Positions 35,830-48,200 of a stretch of DNA of 64,000 nt are shown piece after piece (within the stretch, counting starts at the first letter, position 1; the number at the start of each line of letters is the position of its first letter). Made by a program: the position numbers and the translations under genes. Origin of the DNA: Jacaranda mimosifolia (Eukaryota > Streptophyta > Magnoliopsida > Lamiales > Bignoniaceae); assembly GCA_018894105.1 (NCBI GenBank), contig CM032133.1, forward strand, positions 9,190,501-9,254,500, read 5' to 3'. Below the pieces are notes generated by a model. That model made no database searches, was not told where the DNA came from, and was given only the letters and a program-made list of their open reading frames with translations.

Positions 35830-37665
35830 AATCCAGTTCTTTAGTAGTTGATTCTTTAATAGATTTGTTATTATATTTGTAACTAAAACAATGTTTCTCT
35901 ATTGATTTGTATGATCTAAATTTATTATCTTAGATAATATAATTTTATTAATTTCAAATTACATATTAAATAAATCAAATAATAAACATATATAAATAAT
36001 TAACTAAATTTTGTTAAATTTATTTATTAATTGAATATAAAATAATGGCCTTAGCAATTATTTGCTTCAACTAGCTAGTAGCCTTACCAAGCTCTAAAAT
36101 AAGTTTGTTCACTCCCCCCATTATTCCACTCTCGTCTCCCTTTTACTTTTCTTAGGTTCAAATTTAGTTCGTTAATTATTGTGCTTCTCTTACTCAAAAT
36201 ATATGTGTGTGAATATGAAGAGTTAATTCTTGACATGAAATCCTTAAATTACGAGTATAACAGCGTTTGAATATTTGTATTTTAAGGAAGTCTCAAACAT
36301 GTGATTGCTCAAACCATTTTGGTCTATATGGTAAAATTCTTGTCCAAAGAAATGGTATATATATATAGGATTGAGAGATAAAAGGGTGGTTATATACCCT
36401 GGTCACATGATTACGCATTGACGGCATGATGAGGATACAATAAATTCTTTCCTATGTTGGAGCCTACCCCACAACACTTATCCTATGTCTAAGATACTTG
36501 CCTATACATACATAGGCATGCACGGACGGATTTCTTTTTTTTTGGTGGGGGGCGCGGGGGGGGGGGGGGGGGGGGGGGGGAGAGTAGGGGCCATTGCCGC
36601 CCAGCTTTGTGTGTGTACATATATATAAATATATATATATATTAAAAAGCTTTTAATAATTTGTTAAATTTAAATTTAAATTTTAAAAGAATAAATTATT
36701 TAATATTAATTAAAATATTAATTTTAAAAGATTTTAACTTTTCTTGTTGGACCTTAAATAAAAAAATTAATTACTTACATTTGTTGAATTAAATTAATTG
36801 ATTTTTAATTAATGATAAAAATTAATTTAATTAATTTAATCTTATAAACTCAAAATTAACTTTTAAGTCTATAATCACAATCAAGTAATCATATAAATAT
36901 TGTAATTAGGTTAGGCCCATTAGAATATTTTCATTCTATTTGTGTGAGAAAAATGTATAGGGGTTTAGTGAAAAAGAACTTTAAGGACATGCGAAACAAT
37001 TATTTTCATCCTTTTGACTTTAACAAAATCGAGACAAAGAGACAAAAGTAAGTGAATATATTAAAAAGACTTTTTTGAATTTTTTTTTGTCTTTTAGTAT
37101 TAATTTAATGTAATTTTAGTTATGTACTTTACAAAAAATGTTTTAGTGTCCCTTATTATTTTTCATATTATTTGCCTTGAGTTTTCTTTTATGTTGTCAT
37201 TTTCATGGTGAGCAACCTCACTTGATATTTGTTTTTTGTTTTATTTTCATTTTTAGTTTTTGTTTTTGTTTTATTTTACAATTTATAACTTTAAAAATGT
37301 CTTTCTTTTTACCATTTTCAACAAAAAAAATCAAATTTTTTTTTTCATACATCTAACTGTCATTTTCAAATCTAATGCACATACTTGTCATGTAATCCAT
37401 ATTTAATTAACTTTAAAATTATTAAAATTTACTAAGTAATTGTATTGTAATTTCTTTTATATTCTTATAAAATTTGCAATAAATTGTATCCCAACATAGT
37501 TTCAACAGAGGACGTAAAGAAAATAAAAAGATCCACAATAATATCACAATATTATTTGATTGATTTGATGTAAAAGAACATATTTGGATTAAAAAGTTAT
37601 CACTCTTATATTAATATATCAATTTTAATTCTATAAGTAAATATTTTTAAATCATTGATCTAAAG
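35830..37665. other. No gene recognised; AT-rich, with a long poly-G
   Basis: Very AT-rich with no convincing frame. It contains poly-G at 36544-36580 (about 37 bases with two C interruptions near its start) followed by a TA repeat at 36618-36644. No family repeat is recognisable. Confidence 0.5.
36544..36580. repeat. Poly-G tract
   Basis: The run reads GGGGGGCGCGG and then only G to 36580. Its length may not be exact in any assembly. Confidence 0.9.
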
Positions 37666-40303
37666 TGATGGAATAGTGGCCGGCAAGCCAATTAGATTAG
37701 CCTTGTAAAACAATATTGATTGAGTGATATTTTTTATATGTCCACCTTTATCTTATGTTTTACATTACTTCACTTGCATTTGGATGAAACCCTTAGATCA
37801 CACATGACTACGGGACTTAGTCAGATCACTTGGTGTTGATCATAGAATAAGTCTTATATGGTCGTGATCTTAATTTTTCCAAGTCATAGGATCTTATGAG
37901 ATGAGCTATCTAAGATCCAGATTAAATAAATGAAATTGGTAACTAGAAGATAGAGACAGAGAAGCTTACGAGCATTCGATATCCCCTTCTAGTGCGCATA
38001 CTAAGACACAGGGCTTGAAGAGAAATTTCATACACAAAACAGCCAAACTATTGGATGACCAGCCCTTTTGTGATTCCTTACCATTCGTAACCTAGCATTC
38101 ATGACGTAGTAATTCACCGGGTTCTCGCCAGTTCACATTCATTTTTTTCTTAATGTAAGAGAAGAAGGAAAAACCTTCTTTTTGCATATTCCTAGCCTGT
38201 GCAGGCCGAAATCCACGGAACTCTTTCATCTCTATCTAATGTAGTAGGAAAAGAATCGTCTAATGAAAGGTCCCATTTCAGAATAACTCCTCATGTCTTC
38301 CATTAAGCATGCATCGGAAAGAAAAGCTTAGCTTGAGGAAGGATAAGAAAGCTAACGAATTGAAATTGACTTCCAACAGTTGGATATTGCTCCATTTCAT
38401 GAGCAACTATATGAGATACGAATGCATGTTAGTGCGCACTTGTTAGAGAGCAAGGGACTGAAGACCCTCCAGAGAATCCACTAGATAGCCATAGTGGTAA
38501 GTTGGCAGTGGCAACTTCTCCGGCTTACGCTAGTGCATATTATTAGTCTTCTAACCTGAGGATCCATGGTAACCTTGTGTTTGGTTCTCATGCTTTAACT
38601 CTTCCTTGACCACTTAATGGGTCTTTCTGGTTGAGGTTGGGTATGAGATACTTTGATAGAGGTTTATGAGATCCAAGATGGAATCTGACTCCTCAATTTT
38701 GTGAAGGGCGAATGCATCTCCCATGTGTTCTATAATGATTGATTCCAAGAAATCCTTGCGCAAGGTGCGGTGACAAGTTGGAAAAGGAGTTTTCCAAATG
38801 TGAGGTCACACAAGGGAATCGAATATTAAGAATAGAGACATAGTATCGATGCTATTAGGGAGCTAGCAAATATCTTGCCCTAGGCCTTTTTTGGGAGATA
38901 AGAGACGGAAGGACCGTAATTGCATGGTACGCATAGAGCTATGATGGTTCTCTAGAATATTCATTTTGGCCAATTAGTTGGACTCCATGGGCTTGAGGTT
39001 GGATATCAACCTTGGAGATTAGGTACTCTTCGATTAATAAGATTAATTGAATTGAGTCGATTAGTTTAAAAGGAGTTTTAAACTAAAATGAATATAAGGT
39101 ATTCAAAAATCATAAAGAGTTATGAGTCCATTTCAAATAAATAGTAGAACCTATTGGGTCACACATAGAAACCAATTAGCTTCCAAAATTCGCAGAGCAA
39201 TTTTCTAAATGTTAGAAAAATTCACCCTTTTGGTGACCTATTTTCAAGGCACCAATTTAACGTCAATTTTGGTTTGATTAATTTAAGTGTTAAATTAATC
39301 AGCTAATTTAAAGAGTTATATTAGACCAATAAGTAAGGAGTTAATTATTTGGTGCCATATTGATCATTAGTTGGTCAAGTTAGATTAGAGAGTTGAGTTG
39401 ACTAGTTTAAGCTTCAGAGTTAAACTTGTTTGCTTTAAGAGCTAAATCAAAGGTTAATTAAATAAATAAAAGTGTTTCATTTAATTAATGGCAAGAATAA
39501 TTTTTGAAGGAAAAGTTTAAATGAAGTGTTCATTTAAATTAGCATCTTAATTAATTTGGAATTAGATTCCAAATGTAATTCAAATGCACATGAATTTGCC
39601 AACTTGGCATGCCACTTGGGCGGTCACCTTGAGGAAGGTGTGATGCCAACTAGCATCACATCTTCCATCCTTCCTATATAGATATAGAGGGTGATAAAAT
39701 TTGGATATACACATTGTTGAAAGTGTGAAGATTAGATTCTTTGCGTTCACTCCAAAACTCTCTCTTTCCATGCATTGCATCATGTGTTGAGCTTTGCATT
39801 CCTTCTTTTTCCCAACATGAAAATCAGCCTCCTCCACCTCATTTTATCCTTTCTAAATCTAGGTTCTAGTGAGGGGAAATTAGAAGATTGATTGGAGTGT
39901 GGATCGTATCAATAGAGGCAAGGCACTTGGCTTGCTAAATTTTGGAGATCCACTTGCAATAGCTCTAGATTGGCGAATTTTTCTGGAACAATCCAGAAGG
40001 ATTTTTGCTCCAATTTTTTCACAGTAGCTTTACAATGTGTAAAGGTGTTCCATATTTAATTTGGTGATTTTTGGAGCAATATAACCACGGCAAAGGTTAC
40101 CGCCTTTCCACTGTGCCGATTCCAGATAGTTTTTGGATTTGAGAGAGATAGTTGATTTTCTCCTTGTTTTGAGCTACAAGAGATAATTATTCTTCTTAAT
40201 CTAGATCTATAGCATGACTAGATCCCTGGTTTCTTGAGTAGCTTAGTTATTTTCAAGCTTTTGAAATTTTGATTTATGGATCCTAATGCTACTCTTGCTA
40301 TCA
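37666..40303 (+). repeat. P2 5' LTR (carries a foreign insert)
   Basis: Starts TGATGGAATAG (decayed TGTTGGAATAG) and ends CTTGCTATCA. It is followed by a primer site and a leader. Without the insert at 37921-38371 its length is near the usual 2.2 kb. The hairpin is at 39633-39666 (GGAAGGTGTGATGC with GCATCACATCTTCC). The TATA-like run is at about 39676-39687. Left flank TAAAG (37661-37665) is the candidate target duplication. Confidence 0.85.
37921..38371. other. Foreign 450-bp insert inside the P2 LTR
   Basis: Other LTR copies read ..CTAAGATCCAGATAGACTTG and continue to ATAAATCCAAGGGTTGG. P2 instead has about 450 unrelated bases here and lacks about 26 bases of the normal LTR. The insert is less AT-rich than its surroundings and has no repeat ends or duplication. 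Its texture (for example GGGTTCTCGCCAGTTCACA) recalls plant organelle DNA, especially mitochondrial, but I cannot confirm that. No gene is recognised in it. Confidence 0.55.
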
Positions 40304-40305
40304 AG

Positions 40306-40317
40306 TGGTATTGGAGC
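40306..40317 (+). other. P2 primer binding site
   Basis: TGGTATTGGAGC, two bases after the LTR end. It differs from the initiator-Met-tRNA primer site TGGTATCAGAGC at two positions. Confidence 0.8.
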
Positions 40318-42256
40318 CTTTTTCATGCTATGTTTTGGATTATTTTTGGTTGATTCATGTGATGAATTGATCAATATAACCAAATACTTGATCCGAGTAA
40401 TGTGTTGGAGTGCTTAGTTGATGATGTTTGTGGCTCTATTGCTTGATGAATTGAAAGCATGTTTTAATATGTTTCAATTCATAGTTATTAATGTTGAATG
40501 TTGATTTGGCATTAATCGATATTATATGATGATATAGCATGTTGTTCTTTGATCAAAAGTGTTTTGGTTATTTTTTGATCTAATGAGATTGGAGTTGGGT
40601 TGGAGATTTTTGGAGAATATGATTCTCACTTAAACTTGAATTTTTGAAGTATGATTGAGCACTTTAATTTTCAGTTTTAAAAGGAGTTTTAGATCTGGAA
40701 ATTGGTCCATAATGTGTGATTTAATGTCTAGAAAGTGTCCTACAATTTTTGGTGCACGAAAGTTGAGCAAAAAATAGGCTTGACTAGCCTTTGACCCCAG
40801 AACAGAGGTTGTCGGCAGCAATGGTGCAAGCTGGCTGGGTAATGGCCGAGAGCTACTACCCAGCTGCACACCAAGCTTGGCTAGCAGTGCCCAGTTTGGG
40901 ATTGGGCGGGTTTTGAGCTTCTTTCTGCTTCCTTGAGTGGCCAGAAATGGCATTAAATTGTATGTTATGTATGCACAAGTATTGTGTGAGTCCTCAAAAT
41001 TATGTTTGACATTTTTGATTGCTTTTAAAATCTAGTTAAAGTTAATCTCCAACTTATGGCATAAATGTTGTGCTTGTTCAATTATTTATTTATGAGATAA
41101 GCATTTAATTGTTAATATTAATTGTTGATTCTAGATTTATTTATTGTTCATTTAATTATTAAATGGATGATGAATGAATAGGGATGATCATGAGTCTTTA
41201 ATATTGATTTTATTTGTTTCAAGTTGTTGAAATGGGTTGTATTAAATTGAGGCTTGCATGCCTCTTTATTTCTACCTTGTAAATTTATGAGAGTAGAATC
41301 ACTAGGAATGAGAATTTCCTATTTATGTAATTGTTGCATGAAGCAATGGAGACCTTTGGAGGTATAGAGACTTTTGAAGACCCATGAATGTATGGGATAC
41401 ACTCATGTAATACCTATATTTAATCAACCTACCTAAAATCAACTAGGTCGTGCACCTATAGCTCTAAGTGCACCACTTGGTTAAGCTTATGGTCATCCCA
41501 CCCTAGGAGCATGCTAGGCGCATTTACTTATTTACGCTTTTCATATCTTATTAATGTATGAGATACATATTTAGGATATAGAAAACCTAAATAAGAAGTT
41601 AAAATGATGAGATCATTGCAAGTAACAACCCTCTACTTAGAATGTCTAAGTGTTTTTCGAATATTAAGTCCAAATGGATATAAATTAAAAGAGTTTTAAT
41701 TAATCCAAACCTTCTACCAATAGTGTATGCTATGTCGATGCTACTGATTTTGTGTGATGGCACTCAGTTATGGGGGTCACACTTAGGAGAAAAGCTGTGA
41801 GCATACACTTAGCATTAGATGCACTTTGACTTGGGAATGCCAACACATTGGCACTCGGTTACGTGGAATGATATGGTGCCCATCTTGAGTTAAAGATTGA
41901 TTGGTAGGTTCAACTTAACACTTAGTATCATAGGTGGCACACGATTATATGGGTTTATTTGAAAAGTGAGGCAAAATATTTCAAGAGTTGCATGAGGTGC
42001 AATTAGCAAAAGTTGCTTACCCTTCGATTGATTGTGGATGGCACTTCGTTATGGGGGTCCACTTGCAAGTCCTTAGGATCTTGATTCTCACTAGGAAATA
42101 TGATTTCCCGAATTGTTCTAAGGGGTGAAGAATTTAATAAAATAGTGGGATGAAAACATGCTTGAGAGACCATAAAACATGTTTTAAAAATCAAACTCAA
42201 GCACATACTTGTACTCTTCTTTCGCCTTTTGTAGATTTTTGAAATATTCATTTAAA
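40318..42256 (+). other. P2 untranslated leader
   Basis: About 1.94 kb between primer site and gag, collinear with the other leaders. It contains a GC-rich patch (about 40796-40920). It also has three copies of the motif GGCACTCGGTTACGGGGGT at 41759-41777, 41850-41868 and 42040-42058. The short frames in it are not conserved between copies. Confidence 0.75.
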
Positions 42257-42786
42257 ATGGCTAAGACTCCACTCGCATCAGTTTTGGAAACTAATAAACT
42301 CACTGGGCTAAACTTCCAAGATTGGTTAAGAAACTTTAAAATCATTCTTAACTCTAAAAAGTGGACTTACGTCTTTAATCAAAGTCCCGTTGACACACTT
42401 GGTGATGATGCCACCAACGCATAATGTGAAATGTTCACAAAATTTGTAGATAATGATCTACAAGTCCATTGTGTCATGATGGCATCCATGTCTAACGAGC
42501 TTCGAAAGACTCATGAGCATATGAAACATGCTCCAGAGATCTATATATACTTGCAAGAGTTGTATGGTGTACAAAGTAGACACGAAAGGTTCGCTTTGTC
42601 TAAGGAGCTCTTTAGGGCAAGGATGAGTAAAGGATCTAATGTCCATGATCACGACCTCAGGATGATTGGACTCATCGAGAAGTTTAGACAGTTAGATATG
42701 GTCATGGACAATGACCTTTGCGTGGATTTTATTCTATAGTCATTGCCACCATCATGTGATCAATTCGTTATGAACTTCAATATGTC
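42257..42786 (+). pseudogene. P2 gag, truncated
   Basis: Starts MAKTPLASVLETNKLTGLNF at 42257 and is the best preserved gag N-terminus in the window. The frame stays open except for TAA at 42422 and TAG at 42737. The TAG falls where the family has Gln before SLPPS. It includes the ELYGVQSRHERFALSKEL segment typical of copia gag (UBN2 type). It breaks off after NFNMS, where the sequence turns into a minus-oriented LTR of M2. Zinc knuckle, PR, INT and RT of P2 are absent. Confidence 0.85.
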
Positions 42787-42996
42787 CGATGCATTTGCCC
42801 TTCACAACGATGAGGAGTTAGATCGCATCTTGGATCTCACAAACCTCCATGTCTAAGTAGCTTATACCTACGTCAACTTGAAAGATCGCTAAGTGGTCAA
42901 GGAAAAGTCAAAGCATGAGGACCTAAATACAAGCTTACCATAAATACCCAGGTCAAAAGACTAATTATATGCACTAGCGTAAGCTGGAGAACTTGC
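42787..42996 (-). repeat. M2 3' LTR, left fragment
   Basis: Matches the reverse of the family LTR from the CCCTTCACAAAGATGAGGAG segment to GGAGAACTTGC. The LTR half that should precede it is missing and it is joined directly to P2 gag. It continues at 55311 after the P3 insertion. Confidence 0.8.
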
Positions 42997-45200
42997 TGTT
43001 GGAATAGTGCCCCGCAAGCCAATTAGATTGGAATTGTAAACTATTTCACTTGTGATACAATCTTGATTAAATGATAGTCTTTTTATGGCCATTTTCATCT
43101 TATGTTCATTATTACTTCATTGGCATTTGGTTGAAGTCCTTAGATCACACAAAACTATGGGATTTGGTCAAGCATTGGGTGGTGATCATGGAATAAGTCT
43201 TACATGGTCATGATCTTAAATCTTACAAGTCATAGGATCTTATGAGACAGGGCATCTAAGATCTGCATAGACTTGTACTAATGATGCATAAATCTAAGGG
43301 TTGGATGTTCCTCAGTTTCATGGGCAATCCCATATGAGATTTAGATTAATGGTAGTGGGTGATTATTAGAGAACAAGGCAATGAAGGCCCACTAGAGAAT
43401 GCACTAGATAGTCAAAGTGGCAAATCGGTAGTGGCAAGCTCTCTAGCTTATGCTAGTGCGTATAATTAATCATTTGATATGAGGATCCGTGGTAACCTTA
43501 TGTTTAGATCCACATGCTTTGACTTATCCTTGATCACTTAGTAGGCCGTTCAAATAGAGATTGGGCATGAGCTACTTAAACATGGGGGTTTGTGATATCC
43601 AAGATAGAATCCTAGTCTTCATCTTTGTGAAGAGCGAGTACATTTCTGATGTATTCTATAATGATCAATTCCAAGAAATTCCTACACAACGTAGTATGAC
43701 AACTTGGAAAAGGAGTTTTCCAAAGATGAGGTCATAAAGTAAAATCAAACATTGGGAATAGAGACATAACATCGAGGCTATTAGGAAGCCGATAATTGTG
43801 CCCTGGGCCTCTTTCGAGAGATAGGAGATGGAAGGACCGTACTTGCATAGAATGCATGGAGCTATAATGGTTCTTCAAAAGTATTCATTTCAGCCAATTA
43901 GTTAGGCTCTATGGGCTCGAGGTTGGATATCAACCTTGGAGATTAGGTACTCTTCAATTAATGGAGATTAATTGAATTGAGTCGATTAGTTTAAAGGAGT
44001 TTAATCTAAAATGAATATGTGATATTCAAAGTCATAAGGAGTTGTGAGCCCATGTCGAATGAATGGTAGAACCTATCGGGTCACACACAAAAACTAATTG
44101 CATTTACTAATTCATGGAGGAATTTTTCTAAGTGTTAAATTAATTCACTCTTAGTGACCGATTTTGGGTTGACTAAAAATTGAGATCTTCTTTAGCTTGA
44201 TTAATTTAATTGTTAAATTGACCAACTAATTTAAAGAGTTAAATTAGACCAATAATTAGGAAGTTAATTATCTAGTGCCACATGACCATCAATTGGTCAA
44301 GTTAGATTAAAGAGTTAAGCTTATTTACTTAAGAGTTAAGTTAAGGATCAATTAATTAAATTAAACTGTTTAATTTAATTAATAAGAGGAATATATTTTT
44401 GAGGGAAAATTCAAATGAAAGGTTTATGTAGTGTGGCATTTTAATTAATTTGAAATTAAATTTCAAATGTAATTGAAATGAACACAATTCAAATTTGATT
44501 AGAATTTGCCAACTTGCAAGCAAGTGGTAGGTCCCCCACCTTGAGGAAGGTGTGATGCCACCTTGGCATCACACCATTATCCATCTATATATAGATATAG
44601 AGGTGAGAGTGGAGTTTTTATATGCAAATCCATGTGAAGAATTAGATTCTCACATTTTTCGTCCTTCAAGTGTTGCCTCATGAGTCGAAGCTGCACTTGT
44701 CTCTTCTTCTCTAAGCCCCAAATCAGCCATCTAACTCTTATTTCTTCTCTCTATCTCTAGCTAATATTGAGGAGAAATTGACAAAAACATTGGTGTGTGG
44801 ATCATATTGATAGAGGCAAGACAATAGGATTGCTGGCCATTGGGGATCTACCAGTCAGGGCAGTAACTTGGCGAATTTATTCCAGGAGATCCAGAAGGAG
44901 TTTTGATCTAAAATTTTAATAGCTTTGTCAAAGAGTTTGAGAATCTACTGGAATTTTTCCAGATTTTTTGGAGGCTTTTAGATTGGGAAAAAGTTGCTTC
45001 AAATCCACTGTGCCGCTATTTGATAGTTTTTGGATTGAAGAAGAGTTCTTCATCTTTCCTCCAGATTTAGCTAATCAAGGTAATTCTCCACCCAAATTTG
45101 AATCCTAAGCATGTTTAGATCTTTGTTTGCGTGTGAACCACTAGTTAACTTGAGCTTTTGAAATTTTTATTATTGGATCTTAGTGCCTCACTTGCCTCTA
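42997..45200 (+). repeat. P3 5' LTR
   Basis: TGTTGGAATAG to CTTGCCTCTA, 2204 bases. It contains the perfect hairpin at 44549-44575 and TATATATAG at 44586-44594. Transcription should start shortly after the latter. The terminal CA has become TA. Confidence 0.92.
44549..44594 (+). promoter_or_regulatory. Hairpin plus TATA box of the P3 5' LTR
   Basis: GGTGTGATGCCA (44549-44560) and TGGCATCACACC (44564-44575) are perfect complements around CCT. TATATATAG follows at 44586. The same arrangement is present in most family LTRs here. The position suggests a promoter element. In the 3' LTR it would be transcribed as part of U3. Confidence 0.75.
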
Positions 45201-45202
45201 AG

Positions 45203-45214
45203 TGGCATCGGAGC
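45203..45214 (+). other. P3 primer binding site
   Basis: TGGCATCGGAGC, two bases after the 5' LTR. It is a slightly decayed initiator-Met-tRNA primer site. Confidence 0.85.
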
Positions 45215-48200
45215 TTAATTCATGCTTTGACTTAGATTTTTTTATTGATTGATTCATGTGATGAATTGATCAAAATCACCAAATTCTCGATTCTTATAAT
45301 GGATTGGAGTGTTTGGATGATGTTATGTGTGGCTCCTTGATTGATGAATTGAAAGCATGCTAATATGTGTTTTAAGTGTTGATTCATATGATTAGTATGT
45401 TTTAATTCGTAGCTATTAATATTGAATGTTGATTAGGTATTAATTGATGTTATATTATGATATAGCATGTGTTGATTGTTTTTAAGTTGTTTTGGTCATT
45501 TTTGGATCCAACATGATCGGAGGTCTATTGGAGATTTTTAAAGAATGTGATTATTTCTTTATCGAAGCATGATTGAGAACTTGAAATTCCATTTTTAAAA
45601 GGTGTTTTAAATCTGAAATTTCATCTATAATGTGTGTTTCTATGTTTAGAATGAGTTACAAAAATTTTGGTGCACAAAAGTGAAGATATGTGTGGCACTA
45701 GGATCCAAAATTTTTCATAAAAATTGAATGTAACTAGCCCACACACATCCCCAAGGATCAAGACATGCATAGGAATTAGATTTACATAAGGGAAATACCT
45801 TGCTGATAACAAAAAATTCGAGCAAGAAAAACTCTCTTCAACTGTTGAAGAAGCTTTTCACTAGTGCAACAGTTTGGAACACTTTATTTTAGCTGAAATT
45901 TTTACTGAAATGTCATCACACCCTGATGATACAACACCCCAAAAATAAGCCAAAACAGAAAATCAAAAGGCCTCCTAGAACTCGATCTAAGTGGCTGCCA
46001 GAAACTACCTCAAACAAGAGCAATGCAACCATATGGTTGGCCTCCAATGACTTAGTCCAAACACCATAACAATGACCTGTTCTCTACAAAATGGCCAGAG
46101 ATATTTGCAGAGAAAAGAGGAGAGAAGGCTTGGAAATAGATGTGGAAGATGAAGGAGGTTTGAGAGAATAATAGGGATGCTAACAATTAGACACCCACTA
46201 TCCAAGTTGTTGGGATAATAATTGACACCTAGCAATCAATCTTTTATGTGGCAACACCCTTTCCACCTATATCTATATATAGGAGTGGGGATGGTGTGTG
46301 TGGTCACACACCATCCTCAAGGAGAGGGTGCCAAGTGTCCATGCCAAGGTGGCCACTAACATTAGTGTTAATGTGAATTTGAATATCATTTGGAATTTGC
46401 ATTTCATCTCATGAAATATCTTCCAAATGAAATGAACCCCTTCATTTAACAATATTTTCCAAATATAGCTCTCCAATTTAATTAAATTAAACACTTTAAT
46501 TTAATTAATATAGCTTTGGCTTAACTCTTAAGTCAAAGTGCTTAACTACTTAAGCTAGTCAAAATTAATTTAACTTTTAAATTAATTTGACCAATTGATA
46601 GTCATGTGGCATAAATTAATTAACTCTTAATTAATTAATCTTAATTTAAATCCTAATTAAATTTACCAATTTAACTCTTAAATTGATCAAGTCAAAATGA
46701 CTACAATTTTCGCCTCCTTGAAATTTGGTCATGAATTTTCTAACTCTTAGAAAATTCTCCTTCTTTGAATAGATCATGATTTTGGCTTTTGTTTGTGACC
46801 CATTAGATTCTACCATTCATTGAACATGGGCTCACAGCTCCTTGTGACACATGGAATATCAAATATTCACATTAGTTTAAACAATTTAAACTAAGTGACT
46901 CAATTCAATTAATCTCATTAATTGAAGAGTACCCAATCTCCATGGTCGATGTCCAACCTCACGCCCATGGAGCCCTACTAATTGGTTGAAATAAATGCTC
47001 TTGAAGAACCATTCTAGCATTATGCATACAATGCAAATATGGTCCTTTTGTCTCCTATCTCCCCAAAAAGGCCTAGGACATAATATTAATCGACTTCCTA
47101 ATAGCCTCAATACTATGCTAATATTCTCAATGTTTGATTCTTTTAGTGACCTCATCTTTGGAAACACCTTTCCAAATTATCACATCACCTTGCGCAAGTA
47201 TAGAATCGATCATTATAGAATGCATAGAAGACGCATTCACTTTTCAAAAAGTGAAGAGTTGGATTCCATCTTGGATCTCATGAACCTCAATTCCTAGTAG
47301 CTTATGCACAATCTCAACCCGAGTGGCCCTCTAAATGACTAAGGAAAAGTTAAAGCATAAGGATCAAACACAAGGTTACCATAGATCCTTAGGTCAAAGG
47401 ACTAGTAATATGCACTAACATAAGCTGGAGAACTTGCTACTACTGACTTGCTAATACGACTATCTAGTGGATTCTCTAGGTAGGCCTTCAGTGTTTTCTT
47501 CTCTAACAAGTACCTACTAACATGCATCTATATCTCATATGGGATTGCTTATGGAACAGAGCAACATCCAACTCTTGGATTTATGCATCATTAGTGTAAG
47601 TCTATCCAGATCTTAGATGCCCTATCTCATAAGATCCTATGACTTGGAAGATTTAAGTTTACAACCGTGTAAGACTTATTTCATTATCACCATCCAATGC
47701 GTGATCAAGTCCCATAGTCTTATGTGATCTAAGGGCTTTATCCAAATGCCAGTGAAGTAAATAAATAGCATAAGATGAAGATGGTCATATAACAAATATC
47801 ATTCAATCAAAATTATCTTACAAGAAAATAGTTTACAAGGCCAATCTAATTGGCTTGTGGGGGCACTATTCCAACAAAAAATTGAGCTAAAATGGACATG
47901 ACTTGGTGCCAAAGTGAAAATAGGGAAAGCTGCCCCACCTGGCCGGGTGCTAGCTAAGCAGCGGGCGTGTCTGCCATGCGGCAGTGTGCCCAGCCTGGGA
48001 GGCAACGACATAATTTTTCCTTGGCATATGTTTGATTGTTTTTTGGCTCCTTTAGGTGACCAAAAGTGTTTTGAACTACACATAATAGATGCACAAGTAT
48101 TGTGCAAGTTCTCAAAATTATGTTTGACATTTTCAATTGCTTTTAAATATTTGTTAAAGTTAATATCCTATTTTTTGTGTAATTGTTATGCTAGCTCTTG

